From positions 111,509 to 175,508 of the forward strand of contig NZ_AUIA01000012.1 in assembly GCF_000423465.1 (NCBI RefSeq): DNA of 64,000 nucleotides, read 5' to 3'. Each line of letters begins with the position of its first letter. The stretch's first letter is position 1. The notes under the pieces were generated by a model. It worked only from the letters and a program-made list of their open reading frames with translations. It did not search any database and was not told the DNA's origin. The translations under genes and the position numbers were made by a program. This stretch comes from Propionicicella superfundia DSM 22317 (GTDB lineage: Bacteria; Actinomycetota; Actinomycetes; Propionibacteriales; Propionibacteriaceae). Shown in pieces: positions 36,421 to 45,849 of the stretch.

Positions 36421-37377
36421 ATGGCACGCGCGGACCTGCTCCTTGACCTCGTAGAAGCCGAACGTCGCGGTGATCGCGACAGGTTCCGGGTGCTCGTTGA
36501 GGCCGTCATCTCGGAAGAGCGCGCCAACCAGCACCATCTGCTCGCTGACCGGCTCTCGGAGCTCATCACCACCACGGGTCAGAGCCATGTCCGCGATGAC
36601 CGAGCAGCGGCAATCCGCGATCTGGTCCAGGAGATTGTGCCGAGTCACCGCCTGAGCGACATCGAGCTGGCCCCTGTGGCCCGCCGCGTTATCAGCGAGC
36701 TCGTCGAGGAGCAGACTCGCGCCGACCTGCTGCGCAGTTATGGCATCGAGCCGCGAAACCGCCTCCTGCTCTCCGGGCCTCCCGGCAATGGCAAGACGAG
36801 CGTCGCCGAGGCTATCGCGGCCGAGTTGATGCTGCCGTTCTACGTCATCCGCTACGAAGGCGTTGTGTCGAGCTTCCTGGGCGAGACTGCAGCACGGCTC
36901 GACAACGCTTTCGAGTTCGCTAGAACCCGTCGATGCGTGCTGTTCTTCGACGAGCTCGACACGATCGCCAAGGAGCGATCCGACGAGCACGAGACTGGCG
37001 AAATCAAGCGAGTGGTATCCACACTCCTGCTCCAAATCGACAGGCTGCCGGCGCATGTGATCTTTGTCGGAGCAACCAACCACGGCGAGCTGCTCGACCG
37101 AGCTGCCTGGCGCCGGTTCCAAGTCCGCGTGGAGCTCGACCGCCCCAGCCGCGATCAGGCAACGCGCTTCCTGGAACGCCTCGCGGCTCGACTGGGCGGC
37201 GACCTCGGATTCGCGCCCCGCACGCTAGCCGACAAGCTCGCAGGGTCGAGCTATGCGGACCTAGAGGAGTTCGCGCTCGACGTTCGCCGGCGGGCAGTTC
37301 TTGAGCTTCCGGACAGCAATGTGCGCAGGATCGTGCAGGAACGGCTTGAGCACCGGCGAGGGCAGGCAGCGGGGTGA
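36421..37377 (+). CDS. ietA: AAA+ ATPase, IetA-like
   Basis: This 318-residue AAA+ ATPase has Walker A GPPGNGKT (119-126), Walker B CVLFFDELD (172-180), the sensor segment VIFVGATNH near residue 214, and an arginine finger-type WRRFQVRVELDRP. The N-terminal 100 residues are helical. It is paired by a GTGA overlap with a subtilase gene, which is the gene order of the IetAS phage-defence system (AAA ATPase plus S8 peptidase). By analogy the ATPase would control or feed the protease. The symbol is assigned from gene pairing and domain type, not from a database match. Confidence 0.75.
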   Translation: MARADLLLDLVEAERRGDRDRFRVLVEAVISEERANQHHLLADRLSELITTTGQSHVRDDRAAAIRDLVQEIVPSHRLSDIELAPVARRVISELVEEQTRADLLRSYGIEPRNRLLLSGPPGNGKTSVAEAIAAELMLPFYVIRYEGVVSSFLGETAARLDNAFEFARTRRCVLFFDELDTIAKERSDEHETGEIKRVVSTLLLQIDRLPAHVIFVGATNHGELLDRAAWRRFQVRVELDRPSRDQATRFLERLAARLGGDLGFAPRTLADKLAGSSYADLEEFALDVRRRAVLELPDSNVRRIVQERLEHRRGQAAG

Positions 37378-39986
37378 CCGCGGAGCCTAGGTCGCTCCTG
37401 GCATTTGGGCCACCAGTCGTTGATGTCCGGCCCGCCCAGTCGTCTCGTGACCGGCCCCGCTTGTCGCGGCCTGGCGCTGGTCGCCAAGGCGAACGGCTGA
37501 CGCCTCAGTTCCGTGAGCTGACTGCTGCGTTCGACGCCGAGCGAGCCCGCCTCTCCGATGGCACACCCGACGAGGTCGATCCTGCTCTCGTCGTCGTGTT
37601 CGACCTGGCTGGCAGCATCAAGGACTTCCAGAACGCGATCAACCGAATCGACGGCTTGGAGTTTCTCTCCCAGTTCCTCGGCGACAGGTCTGATCCCGAC
37701 GACGACTTCCACATGACCGAGCGGGAGACCGGCCGCACTGACAAGCTGGTGCAGCACTCGTTGTATCTAGTGATGTCGAGCGCCAAGGCGATTGACGAGC
37801 TCATCCGCCTGTTCGCCTTGTGGCAGCAGGACCAGAACGTGTCGTTCGTACACGGGCTGGGGAAGTTCAAGGATGCCTTCCAGCAGTTGACTTCGATCCG
37901 TCGCTGGGGGCCGGAGGACCGTATCCGCGAGACCGGGCTGCGCGAGCGCTGGCAGGAAACGCTCGACATGATTGGCCAGTCTGTCAGCACCGTCCGCGTC
38001 GAAGTCGAACTCTGGTACCGGCGCGAACTCGCGCAGCGCTCAGCCGCTGAGACGTACGTCGAGCAGATCATCACAAGCAGCGGCGGAACGGTCCTGGATC
38101 GCTCCCAGATCGGCGGCATTGGCTACCACGCACTCCTCGCGGAACTGCCGATCCAGCAGGTCCATTCGGTCCTCAATGACGGAGCCGAAGCGATCCGCCT
38201 GCTGACCACGGACGAGGTGATGTTCGTCAGCCCCTTCACACCCATGAGCGTCGCGCCAGCCACGTCGGATCCCATCGCCACTGTGCGCATCCCGCCGAGC
38301 GAACGTATCGAGGGCCTGCCCCGCGTCGCGCTCCTAGACGGCCTGCCCTTCCAAAACCACGACGCGCTCGCCGGCCGGCTCATCGTCGACGACCCCGACC
38401 TTCTCGGCGAAAACTATCCGGTATCCGCCCGAAGCCACGGCACCGCGATGGCATCGCTCATTATCCACGGTGACCTAACCACCCAGGGCGAACCCCTGAG
38501 CCGGCCCGTGTACGTGCGGCCCATCATGCGCCCGCAGGATCTCCCAACCATCCACGAGCAGGTCATGCCTGATCGGCTACTCACCGACCTGCTCCATTGT
38601 GCCATCCGACGAATCCAAGAAGGCGAAGAGGGCCGGGAGGCAGCCGCGCCGAGCGTCCGCGTCGTCAACCTCTCCATCGGCGCCCCGGCACGCGCACTCA
38701 CCCGCAGAATGAGTCCGACCGGCCGTCTGCTGGACTGGCTCGCCCACACCTACAACCTTCTGTTCATCGTCAGCGCCGGGAACCACAACGACCCAATCAT
38801 CATTCCCGCAACGGCTACGAACGATGTCGATGCCGCCCGCTCGGCCGCGACTCACGCCGTGTACGAAGGAAGCCTTCTGCGGGGAATCCTCCCTCCTGGA
38901 GATGCCCTCAATGCCCTGACGGTCGGCGCGACGCACGACGACGCGTTGGGTGACCTCAACGTTCCAGACACCGCATGGGACATCACCGCTCCATCGGCGC
39001 CGGCCCACTACGGAGCCACAGGCCCCGGCGTCGATCGCTCCGTCAAGCCAGATATACACCACACCGGCGGAAGAGCCCTCTACACGCGTCCCGTCATCGT
39101 GCCAGGCCAAGAAACCGTCGCGCTCGAGCTCGCCCCGACTGCACTCGCCGGACCTGGCCTCCAAGTCGCCGCACCAGGCCGCGGCGGCGCGACCAACAAC
39201 ACGGTGTTCAGCGTCGGCACCAGCAACGCCACAGCCCTGGTGACTCGGGAGGCCAGCCGCCTGTTCGACATCCTCGAGGCGGGAGCCGACAGCGAAGATG
39301 ATCTGCCCCTGCCCGATCCGCAGTACCACCCGCTGCTCGTACGCGCCCTGCTGGCTCATGCCAGCAGTTGGGGAGGCTGGGATTCCCATTTCCGGCGAGA
39401 GCTCGGTATCAACGGTCAGGACGCCCGACGCAAACTATCGGCGCTGCTCGGCTACGGAAGGCTCGACACTTCCCGCCTTGGCAGCGCCGCCACGAACCGC
39501 GCGGTGCTTGTCGCTGGTGGCATGATCGGCAGAGACCAGCGCCACACCTACGAGCTCCCGCTGCCGCCGTCGCTTCGGACCCGTGCGGAGTGGCACCGCT
39601 TCACCATCACCCTTGCGTACGCGGTTCCCACCGTCGGGCACCTCACCCGCTACCGCGGTGCAAAGGTCTACTTCGACACCCCGGACACCGCCCTCGCGGC
39701 CGGCGACCGGATCGAGGGCGAGCACTTTACCGTCCGCCGAGGGAGCCTCCAGCACGAACTGGTCCAAGGAACGCGGGCGATGGTGTTCGGAGACGGCGAT
39801 GCGTTCCCGATCCACATCGTCTGCATGGACGATGCCCAACGCCTCGGCGCAGGCAAGAACGTCCGCTATACCGTCGTCGTCTCGGTCGAGACCACCGAGG
39901 AAGTCTCCACGACGATCCACGACGAAGTGCGGGCCAGGCTCCGCCAGCAGGCGCGGGAGCGTGCCCGCGAGCGCATCCCGAGCTAG
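37374..39986 (+). CDS. ietS: Subtilisin-like (S8) serine protease, IetS-like
   Basis: This 870-residue cytosolic protease has no signal peptide. It has an N-terminal helical region of about 300 residues, then an S8 domain with the triad D322 (VALLDGLPFQNHD), H355 (SHGTAMASLI) and S617 (GTSNATALVTR), with the oxyanion-type LFIVSAGNHND near residue 465. A C-terminal beta-rich region follows (RAEWHRFTITLAYAVP). Start GTG 37374 overlaps the ATPase stop. In the known IetAS system both proteins are needed for phage resistance. All key residues are present here. Confidence 0.78.
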   Translation: MTAEPRSLLAFGPPVVDVRPAQSSRDRPRLSRPGAGRQGERLTPQFRELTAAFDAERARLSDGTPDEVDPALVVVFDLAGSIKDFQNAINRIDGLEFLSQFLGDRSDPDDDFHMTERETGRTDKLVQHSLYLVMSSAKAIDELIRLFALWQQDQNVSFVHGLGKFKDAFQQLTSIRRWGPEDRIRETGLRERWQETLDMIGQSVSTVRVEVELWYRRELAQRSAAETYVEQIITSSGGTVLDRSQIGGIGYHALLAELPIQQVHSVLNDGAEAIRLLTTDEVMFVSPFTPMSVAPATSDPIATVRIPPSERIEGLPRVALLDGLPFQNHDALAGRLIVDDPDLLGENYPVSARSHGTAMASLIIHGDLTTQGEPLSRPVYVRPIMRPQDLPTIHEQVMPDRLLTDLLHCAIRRIQEGEEGREAAAPSVRVVNLSIGAPARALTRRMSPTGRLLDWLAHTYNLLFIVSAGNHNDPIIIPATATNDVDAARSAATHAVYEGSLLRGILPPGDALNALTVGATHDDALGDLNVPDTAWDITAPSAPAHYGATGPGVDRSVKPDIHHTGGRALYTRPVIVPGQETVALELAPTALAGPGLQVAAPGRGGATNNTVFSVGTSNATALVTREASRLFDILEAGADSEDDLPLPDPQYHPLLVRALLAHASSWGGWDSHFRRELGINGQDARRKLSALLGYGRLDTSRLGSAATNRAVLVAGGMIGRDQRHTYELPLPPSLRTRAEWHRFTITLAYAVPTVGHLTRYRGAKVYFDTPDTALAAGDRIEGEHFTVRRGSLQHELVQGTRAMVFGDGDAFPIHIVCMDDAQRLGAGKNVRYTVVVSVETTEEVSTTIHDEVRARLRQQARERARERIPS

Positions 39987-40317
39987 GCCGAAGCCTGGCC
40001 TAACTCGAATTCCTTGCCAAGCCGTCGCGCGGCCGCCTTCGAGTCGGACGCCCTCCTCCGAGTTCAGCGCCGGCGCGCTGATGCCATCCGGCGAAGGGCT
40101 CATCTTCGGGAGCGGCCCGCCAGCTGGGCAAGCGAGAGTGGAGCGGCCTCTACCGATCGCCGCCACCATGCTGCTTTGCCCAGTGAAAGGGCCTTGCGCA
40201 CATCAAGCAGATCCGCGAGGTTCTGTCCACCGATGTCGACGTTCCCTACTGGGCATCTGGCGTGCATTGGTGGAGGGCGCGCGACTTGGACGACCCGCGA
40301 GAGCACGTCTTCGAGTT
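39987..40317 (+). other. Gap with a short coding-like remnant
   Basis: No full gene. On the plus strand a 47-codon frame from about 40195 to the stop at 40334-40336 reads HIKQIREVLSTDVDVPYWAS then WWRARDLDDPREHVFEFQNV, which looks like a C-terminal protein fragment but has no start codon or ribosome site. It may be the remains of a gene cut off when cargo was inserted. It overlaps the convergent lytic transglycosylase gene end. Confidence 0.4.
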
Positions 40318-41343
40318 TCAGAACGTTGAGAGATGAACGTGATCCAGGTGGCGGAGCGTCGGGTTGGCAGTGGCTCCATTTGGGTGCGTGTAGCGCGTCC
40401 AGCCTTGTGAGGGGCGGTAAGCGCGCCAGACGTGGTCGTCGAAGATCAGGTACTTGACGTTGAGTTCGGCCGCGTGGGCTTGGAGCCAGTGGGCGACTTG
40501 CCAGCCCCGAGCTCGGCCCGCGCGAGTGTTCCAGGCCGGGATCATGAAGTCCACGGCGCGGCCAGCGGGGTGGTCTGAAGCGTTGGGTCGCGGCCCAACT
40601 CCACCCATCGACCGGATCCACGGGAAGGCATCCTTCACGCACCGCAACCCCCTGAGGGCCGAGGGCCGGAGTCCTCGTTCCGCGGCGCTGCCGGTGGGCG
40701 GGCATGGCCCGTCAGGCCCGCCCGGCAGGGTCCCGTCGTCTGCGGCGCAGGCTTGGGTGGCGTAGTGAGCGGCGTAGGCGAGCACGTCGTTGACGTACCA
40801 GGTGGCGTGGTTGTAGCCGAACAGGGCCCTTCGGACGCCATCGCCGCCCTCGCCGGCGCCCAGGGCGGCGAGGTAGTTGGCCGCTGAGTGGATGCTGTCG
40901 GCGTCGTTGGTGATGGTCGCCCGGCCGTCACCGTTGCCGTCGACGCCGTAGGCGGCGAAGGTGGCGCGCATGAACTGCATGAGTCCTTGGGCGCCAGCGC
41001 TGGAGGTGGCGTTGAGGCGTCCGTGGTTGGTCTCGGCCATGCCGACGCCAGCGAGCAGGGGCCATGGCAGCCCGTGGGCGGCGGCCGCCTCCTGATAGAG
41101 CGCCAGCACCGCTGCGGGGATGTCGGTGGGCGGGTTGGTCAGGCTGGCCCGTCGTTCCGGTCCTGGTGCTGGTAGGGGTTCGAGGACGTCGAGGGTTCCG
41201 TCGGCGCCGACGGTGCTGCAGGGGCCCGCGAGGACGCTGGCTGCGGCGGGGGTGGCGATGGTGGCGACCATCAGGGCGGTGCCGAGTGGGACGCCGAGCA
41301 GGAACACCAGGGCGGGCGCGAGTAGCCAGGCGAGGGGTCTCAT
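40318..41343 (-). CDS. T4SS lytic transglycosylase (VirB1-like) with C-terminal peptidase-like domain
   Basis: This 341-residue secreted or anchored protein opens the cell wall for the transfer channel. A hydrophobic N-terminus (LLAPALVFLLGVPLG, LMVATIATPAAASV) is a signal anchor. The SLT domain follows: catalytic E104 in GMAETNHG, then SAGAQGLMQFMRATFAAYG and ANYLAALGAG. The C-terminal 120 residues have SDHPAGRAVDFM ... HLDHVHLS, resembling M15-type metal-binding wall peptidases. It is the last gene of the T4SS operon, 9 bases after the VirB4-like gene. Confidence 0.85.
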   Translation of the reverse strand: MRPLAWLLAPALVFLLGVPLGTALMVATIATPAAASVLAGPCSTVGADGTLDVLEPLPAPGPERRASLTNPPTDIPAAVLALYQEAAAAHGLPWPLLAGVGMAETNHGRLNATSSAGAQGLMQFMRATFAAYGVDGNGDGRATITNDADSIHSAANYLAALGAGEGGDGVRRALFGYNHATWYVNDVLAYAAHYATQACAADDGTLPGGPDGPCPPTGSAAERGLRPSALRGLRCVKDAFPWIRSMGGVGPRPNASDHPAGRAVDFMIPAWNTRAGRARGWQVAHWLQAHAAELNVKYLIFDDHVWRAYRPSQGWTRYTHPNGATANPTLRHLDHVHLSTF

Positions 41344-41352
41344 GTTCGGGCC

Positions 41353-42858
41353 TCATCGGGCTGCGTCGAGGGCGTCGTTGGTGTAGGCGAGCGCCATCTC
41401 GGCGGGGTGCAGGATCGTCGCCACCTTGTACTGGCGGTCGCCGACGCACCACAGGGCTCGGCCTTTGCCGTGCATGGCCCAGCCGGTGACGAGGTCTTGC
41501 GCGATGGGTCCCAGGCCGAGGAGCCGTTCGAGTTCTTCGCCGACAGCTTGGTCCTGGCCGTGGAGGATCTTGATGTCGGCCAGGTGGAGCAGGTCCTTGG
41601 CGATCGCGGTGGCCTGCGACCCGGCGTCCCCGGCCGAGAGCAGATCACTGGGCTTGTGGGCGACCGCGAACTGGATGTCGCCGTCGCGGCGGGACAACCT
41701 GAGGTCGGCGTCGAAGCTCTTGACGGCGTCGGGGCCGAGGCGGAGTTGTTTCCAGGATTCGTCTCGGACCACGATCCGCAGGTCGCCGGGGGCGGCCAAT
41801 TCGCGCATCCCTCTCCCCCACGAGTTCAGGCAGGTGAGCGCGATGCCGATGGCCTCGTCGCCGAGGGCCTCCAGCCTCGACAGCGACAGGGATTGGATGG
41901 GCGCGGTCCAGTCGACCTGGATGGTGGTGTGGTCGTCGAACAGCCCGGCCAAGGCTCCGGAGACGAGCTGGCCGAGGGCGTCCCTCAGCAGGCGGGTCTC
42001 GTCGAGGAACTGGCGCTCGGTGGCGTACCGGCACGCGGCGACCAGCTCGGGGCTGGGTTGGTCGAGCAGACGCCACAGTTGCGGGATGGTCGTCTCGGTC
42101 AGCTGGGTGTTGCCCGCGGTGTAGCCGGTCAGGTGCGCGAGGGCCGTCTTGACGACGACTTCGTCGGTGGGTCCGAAGGGGACGCGGTGGTCGCCGAGGC
42201 GTTGGGAGCCGACGAGGCCGCGGACGAGGGTGAGCCAGCGTCCGAACACGATGGCCGCCCGGCGTTGGGCTTCGGCGGCGGGGAGGTCGCCCCAGCCTTG
42301 GGCGAGGGGTCCGAAGGCGAGGGGGTTGATCCGCGCGCCGAGGCCGTGTCCGATGGCGAAGGGTTGGACGCCGAGGGCGTGGCAGAGCTTCTCGTACTCG
42401 TCTTTGGGGTCGCCGAGGATGAGGGTCCGGTAGCCGAAGTCCATCATCCGCAGGCAGAACGCCTTGACGGTTCCGGACTTTCCCCGTCCGGGTTTCCCGA
42501 AGGCGAAGATGTTCGGGTTGGTGACCGGGATCGCATCGTCGAGGACCCACCCGTTGGGGTCGGCGTAGAACGAGCCGCCGGAGAGGTGGTCGATGCCCAT
42601 CTGAGCGCCGGTGGGCGGCAGCCCGGGGGCGGCGATCAGCGGCCAGAACACCGGTGCCTGGTCGGAGGTCATCCGCCACACCGACACCGGCGCCCCCGCA
42701 GGGCTCCAGCCTCGGCCGCGCCGGCGGGGGCCGCGGCGTGGGGTGGAGGGGAACAGCCGTGGCTCGCGGGCCGGCGGCGCGGACGCCGGGAGGGTGGGGA
42801 GTTGGTGGCCGAAGTCGGCGAGCAGGCGCGCGGTGTCCCTGCCTCGGGTGGGCGTCAT
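41353..42858 (-). CDS. VirB4/TraC-type T4SS ATPase
   Basis: This 501-residue ATPase energises substrate transfer and pilus or channel assembly. Walker A is GKPGRGKS (121-128); LILGDPKDEYEKL follows, and a Walker B-like VVRDESWK near residue 370, then QFAVAHKPSDL. The N-terminal 55 residues are basic and proline-rich. ATG 42858 overlaps the upstream stop (ATGA), so only the part from 42858 belongs to the gene although the frame is open further upstream. Confidence 0.88.
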   Translation of the reverse strand: MTPTRGRDTARLLADFGHQLPTLPASAPPAREPRLFPSTPRRGPRRRGRGWSPAGAPVSVWRMTSDQAPVFWPLIAAPGLPPTGAQMGIDHLSGGSFYADPNGWVLDDAIPVTNPNIFAFGKPGRGKSGTVKAFCLRMMDFGYRTLILGDPKDEYEKLCHALGVQPFAIGHGLGARINPLAFGPLAQGWGDLPAAEAQRRAAIVFGRWLTLVRGLVGSQRLGDHRVPFGPTDEVVVKTALAHLTGYTAGNTQLTETTIPQLWRLLDQPSPELVAACRYATERQFLDETRLLRDALGQLVSGALAGLFDDHTTIQVDWTAPIQSLSLSRLEALGDEAIGIALTCLNSWGRGMRELAAPGDLRIVVRDESWKQLRLGPDAVKSFDADLRLSRRDGDIQFAVAHKPSDLLSAGDAGSQATAIAKDLLHLADIKILHGQDQAVGEELERLLGLGPIAQDLVTGWAMHGKGRALWCVGDRQYKVATILHPAEMALAYTNDALDAAR

Positions 42859-44360
42859 GCGTCGCTCCGGCGGGTGAGGCTGACGCCGAGGGGGATGGTG
42901 GAGGCGGCGAACGCGGCGTCCTGCGCAAGGTCGAGACGCAGGGGGGCGTAGCCGGCGCGGCGGATCGCGGCGTCCAGTTTGCGGCCGTACTCGGTGATGC
43001 GGGCGGTCTTGGCGGCGGTGACGGTGGCGACGGCGTAGGGGCGGGTGAGGGCGTGGCCGCGGGCGAGCTTGTCGTCCAGGTGGTAGGTCTTCGCGGCGTC
43101 CGCGCGTTGGCGGGCGCGCATCTTGACCCCGGCTTTGGCGCGGAGGCTGGCGCCCATGTCGGCGGCCCACTCCTGGTTGGCGGACTGCCGGTCGGCGGTG
43201 GTCTGGCGCAGGATCGGGAAGGCCACCACCAGGCTGCGGCGTTCGCCGGGTTCGGAGGGGACGAGGACGGGAGCCAGCGCGCCGAGGGCCGCGCCCTTGT
43301 CGGGCAGCTTGACGGTGGCGGAGATCGAGTTCCACGCGTCGTGGGAGTAGTGGCGGGGGGCGTGGTCGGCGCCGGAGGGTCCGGCCTGCGCCCACGGGAC
43401 GTCGGCGTTGACCGTCGGGTTGGTGTCGCGCTCGGCGAGGGCTTCGATGATGCCGGCGCGGTCGCCGGGGGCGAAGCCGGTGCGGACGGCGAGGGCGAGC
43501 TGCGGTGAGGTGAGCCAGGAGACGTCGGTGGCGGAGAGTCCGCCTCGGAGCTGGGCCTCGACCTCGCCCATCAGTGAGTACAGGACGCGGGCGCGGCCCT
43601 CCAGACCCCCGCCGGCCTCGCGGGCTTCGCGGCCCAGGCGGGTTTCGGGAACCACGATTGTGACGAATGCTTCGGTGCGGACCGAGGCGCGGGCGAGGGT
43701 GGCGGCCAGGTCGTCGTTCACGGTCGTCGCGAGCCTTGGGCTGGTGGGGCGGCGGTGGTGCCGGATCCACAGGTCACGTTCGGCGCCGTCGTCGGGGACC
43801 GTTCGTACAAGGATCAGGATCTCGTCGATGAGTTCGGTGCGGGCGCAGACGTCGAGGAGGTCGGCCAGGCCGGCGCCCTGCCGGCGGCGGACGTCGGCGT
43901 CGGCGAGGCCGATCCCGGGATGGGTGATCGCGCAGGTGACGGCCCAGGTGCGGGCAGCCTTGTCCTGGACGATCGCGGCCCGGGAGAGGGTGGGCCCGTG
44001 GGGTGGGCCGTCGTGGATGGTGACGCCGGCGAGGACGCCGGGCAGGTCGGCTTGGGCGAGGTCGTCGGCGCGTCCATGGGCGGCGTGGGACCGGAAGCGG
44101 GTCCAGCCGGCCAGGGTGCCGACTGCGTACTTGATCGTGGCGGTGAACCAGCCGGTCGCGGAGCGGCCGCGGACGGGGACGACCACCAGAAGCGTCAGCA
44201 GCGCCCAGGCGACGGCAAGGGTGCCGACCAGAGCCCAGTGTTGGGTGTTCAGGGCCCAGAACGCGGGCAGGCTGGTGACGGCGAGGGTGCCCAGTTGCCA
44301 GCCGGTGAGCCCGAAGAACCAGCCGATCCGGTCTTTGGCGTAGTCGGAGTAGACGGCCAC
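42855..44360 (-). CDS. SCO6880-type T4SS membrane protein
   Basis: This 501-residue protein has two N-terminal membrane segments (GWQLGTLAVTSLPAFWAL, ALVGTLAVAWALLTLLVVVP) and a large cytoplasmic part. The order of a PrgI-like membrane start and a TraC/VirB4-N-like body matches the SCO6880 family found beside VirB4 in actinobacterial conjugative elements. It probably anchors the VirB4 ATPase at the membrane; the two genes overlap by ATGA. Confidence 0.78.
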   Translation of the reverse strand: MAVYSDYAKDRIGWFFGLTGWQLGTLAVTSLPAFWALNTQHWALVGTLAVAWALLTLLVVVPVRGRSATGWFTATIKYAVGTLAGWTRFRSHAAHGRADDLAQADLPGVLAGVTIHDGPPHGPTLSRAAIVQDKAARTWAVTCAITHPGIGLADADVRRRQGAGLADLLDVCARTELIDEILILVRTVPDDGAERDLWIRHHRRPTSPRLATTVNDDLAATLARASVRTEAFVTIVVPETRLGREAREAGGGLEGRARVLYSLMGEVEAQLRGGLSATDVSWLTSPQLALAVRTGFAPGDRAGIIEALAERDTNPTVNADVPWAQAGPSGADHAPRHYSHDAWNSISATVKLPDKGAALGALAPVLVPSEPGERRSLVVAFPILRQTTADRQSANQEWAADMGASLRAKAGVKMRARQRADAAKTYHLDDKLARGHALTRPYAVATVTAAKTARITEYGRKLDAAIRRAGYAPLRLDLAQDAAFAASTIPLGVSLTRRSDA

Positions 44361-44383
44361 GGTGTGCTCCTTTGAAGTGGGGG

Positions 44384-45838
44384 TCAGACGACGAGGACGG
44401 CGGCATCGGCGACGCTGACGTCACCGGCCACCGCGCCCGCCCCCCCACCGGCCGGGGTTGTGGGTGGGGTGGGCGGTCGGCCGGCGCCGCCTCCGGCGAT
44501 GGACGGGGAGGTATAGGGGTTGGCGTCCGTTCCACCAGCGCCGAACGGCGCGGCGTCCGGGTCGCCGCCCGCGCCGCTGGTACTGCCGGCGTCCGGATCG
44601 CCCGAGGACCCGGAGGGGTCGCCGGATGCTCCACCGTCGTAGGTGGCGCGGCGTCCGGCCCGGGTGAAGTCGGGCGGGTAGGTGTTGTGGCCCACGCCCA
44701 TCTGGTTGGTGACGTCGGCTCCCACGGAGGCGCCGGCGGCGCCGAGACCGGAGATCAGCCCCAGGCCTCGGCTGGCGACCTGCCCGACCGGACCCAGCTG
44801 GCCGAGTCCGCCCGCGACGGCGTTGTTGAACCGGCCCGTGGTGGCGTCACTCGCGCCGTCCTCACCGGCGCTGCGGCCCTGCTCGTCGGTGGCCGCCGCC
44901 CGGCCCCCGCCGCCAGTGGCAGCTCCGGTGAGGAGCCCTTGGAGGCCGCCGACCGCAGCCATGCTGGCCCGCAGCGAGGCTCCGCTGGTCGTGGCGGGGT
45001 CGACGAAGGAGAGCAGTTTGAACAGGGCGAGCGGGGAGACGGTGGCGACGCAGATGAGCAGGACGCCGGGGACTGCGGTGCCGATGGCGCCTTGGACGCC
45101 GGTGAGGCCGTTGGCGACGCCGGTGGTGAACTGGACGCCGACGCCGAGGACCAGGACCATCAGCACCGGCGAGAGCGCGGCGGCGTGGAACCAGCGCAGG
45201 CTCTTCCAGAACCAGGACCGGCCTGCGTCGGAGACGAGGCCGGCGGCGGCGATGGGGGTGGTGGCCATCAGCACCATGAGGGCGGCGGAGCGCACCAGCA
45301 TCACCAGGAAGTGACCGATTGCGGCGATCCACAGCAGCAGCCCCATCAGGCCGAGGACGGTGGCGACCGTGCCGTCGGTGATGTCGGCGGGGGTGAACGG
45401 TTCCCAGGGTTGCCAGGCGGTCCAGCTGGTGACGTTGAGCAGGCCCTTCATCAGGGCGCGGGTCAGCCCGCCGGCGGCAGTGACAATGGTGATGCCGTAG
45501 GCGATCCAGCCGCCCCACACGACGAGGAACTGGCCCAGGCCGATCGCGATCTGGGCGAGGCCGCGGCCGTCGCGTTTGGTGACTGCCACCCCCAGTTGGA
45601 CGAGCATCATGATCAGCAGCAGGGCGCCAGCGATCCAGAACATGACCCGGTACAGCCAAGAGCCGGGCCCGTCCTCTGACAGGTCCGGGGTGAGTAGGAA
45701 GTCCAGGAAGGTCAGCGCCAGCCGAAGCAGCCACAGCCCGGCGTTCCACAACCCGAGCATGGCGGCGGTCCAGGCGTCCGCCACGATCTTGCCGGCGGCC
45801 GAGGCCAGCGCCCCGAACGGGTTCAACAGGTCACCCAT
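44384..45838 (-). CDS. VirB6/TrbL-like polytopic membrane protein
   Basis: This 484-residue protein has about seven hydrophobic segments in its first 310 residues (VMFWIAGALLLIMMLVQLGV, IGLGQFLVVWGGWIAYGITI, VLGLMGLLLWIAAIGHFLVM and others) and a long Gly/Ala/Asp/Pro-rich C-terminal tail (SGDPSGSSGDPDAGSTSGAG). This is typical of the VirB6-type channel component in Gram-positive T4SS. ATG 45838 has GAGG upstream; the gene starts 11 bases after the VirB8-position gene. Confidence 0.78.
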   Translation of the reverse strand: MGDLLNPFGALASAAGKIVADAWTAAMLGLWNAGLWLLRLALTFLDFLLTPDLSEDGPGSWLYRVMFWIAGALLLIMMLVQLGVAVTKRDGRGLAQIAIGLGQFLVVWGGWIAYGITIVTAAGGLTRALMKGLLNVTSWTAWQPWEPFTPADITDGTVATVLGLMGLLLWIAAIGHFLVMLVRSAALMVLMATTPIAAAGLVSDAGRSWFWKSLRWFHAAALSPVLMVLVLGVGVQFTTGVANGLTGVQGAIGTAVPGVLLICVATVSPLALFKLLSFVDPATTSGASLRASMAAVGGLQGLLTGAATGGGGRAAATDEQGRSAGEDGASDATTGRFNNAVAGGLGQLGPVGQVASRGLGLISGLGAAGASVGADVTNQMGVGHNTYPPDFTRAGRRATYDGGASGDPSGSSGDPDAGSTSGAGGDPDAAPFGAGGTDANPYTSPSIAGGGAGRPPTPPTTPAGGGAGAVAGDVSVADAAVLVV

Positions 45839-45849
45839 GCGTCCGCCCT

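Noticed and set aside
40195..40336. Short plus-strand coding-like stretch as a gene
   Set aside because: No start codon or ribosome site and a stop directly upstream; listed only as a remnant within the gap.
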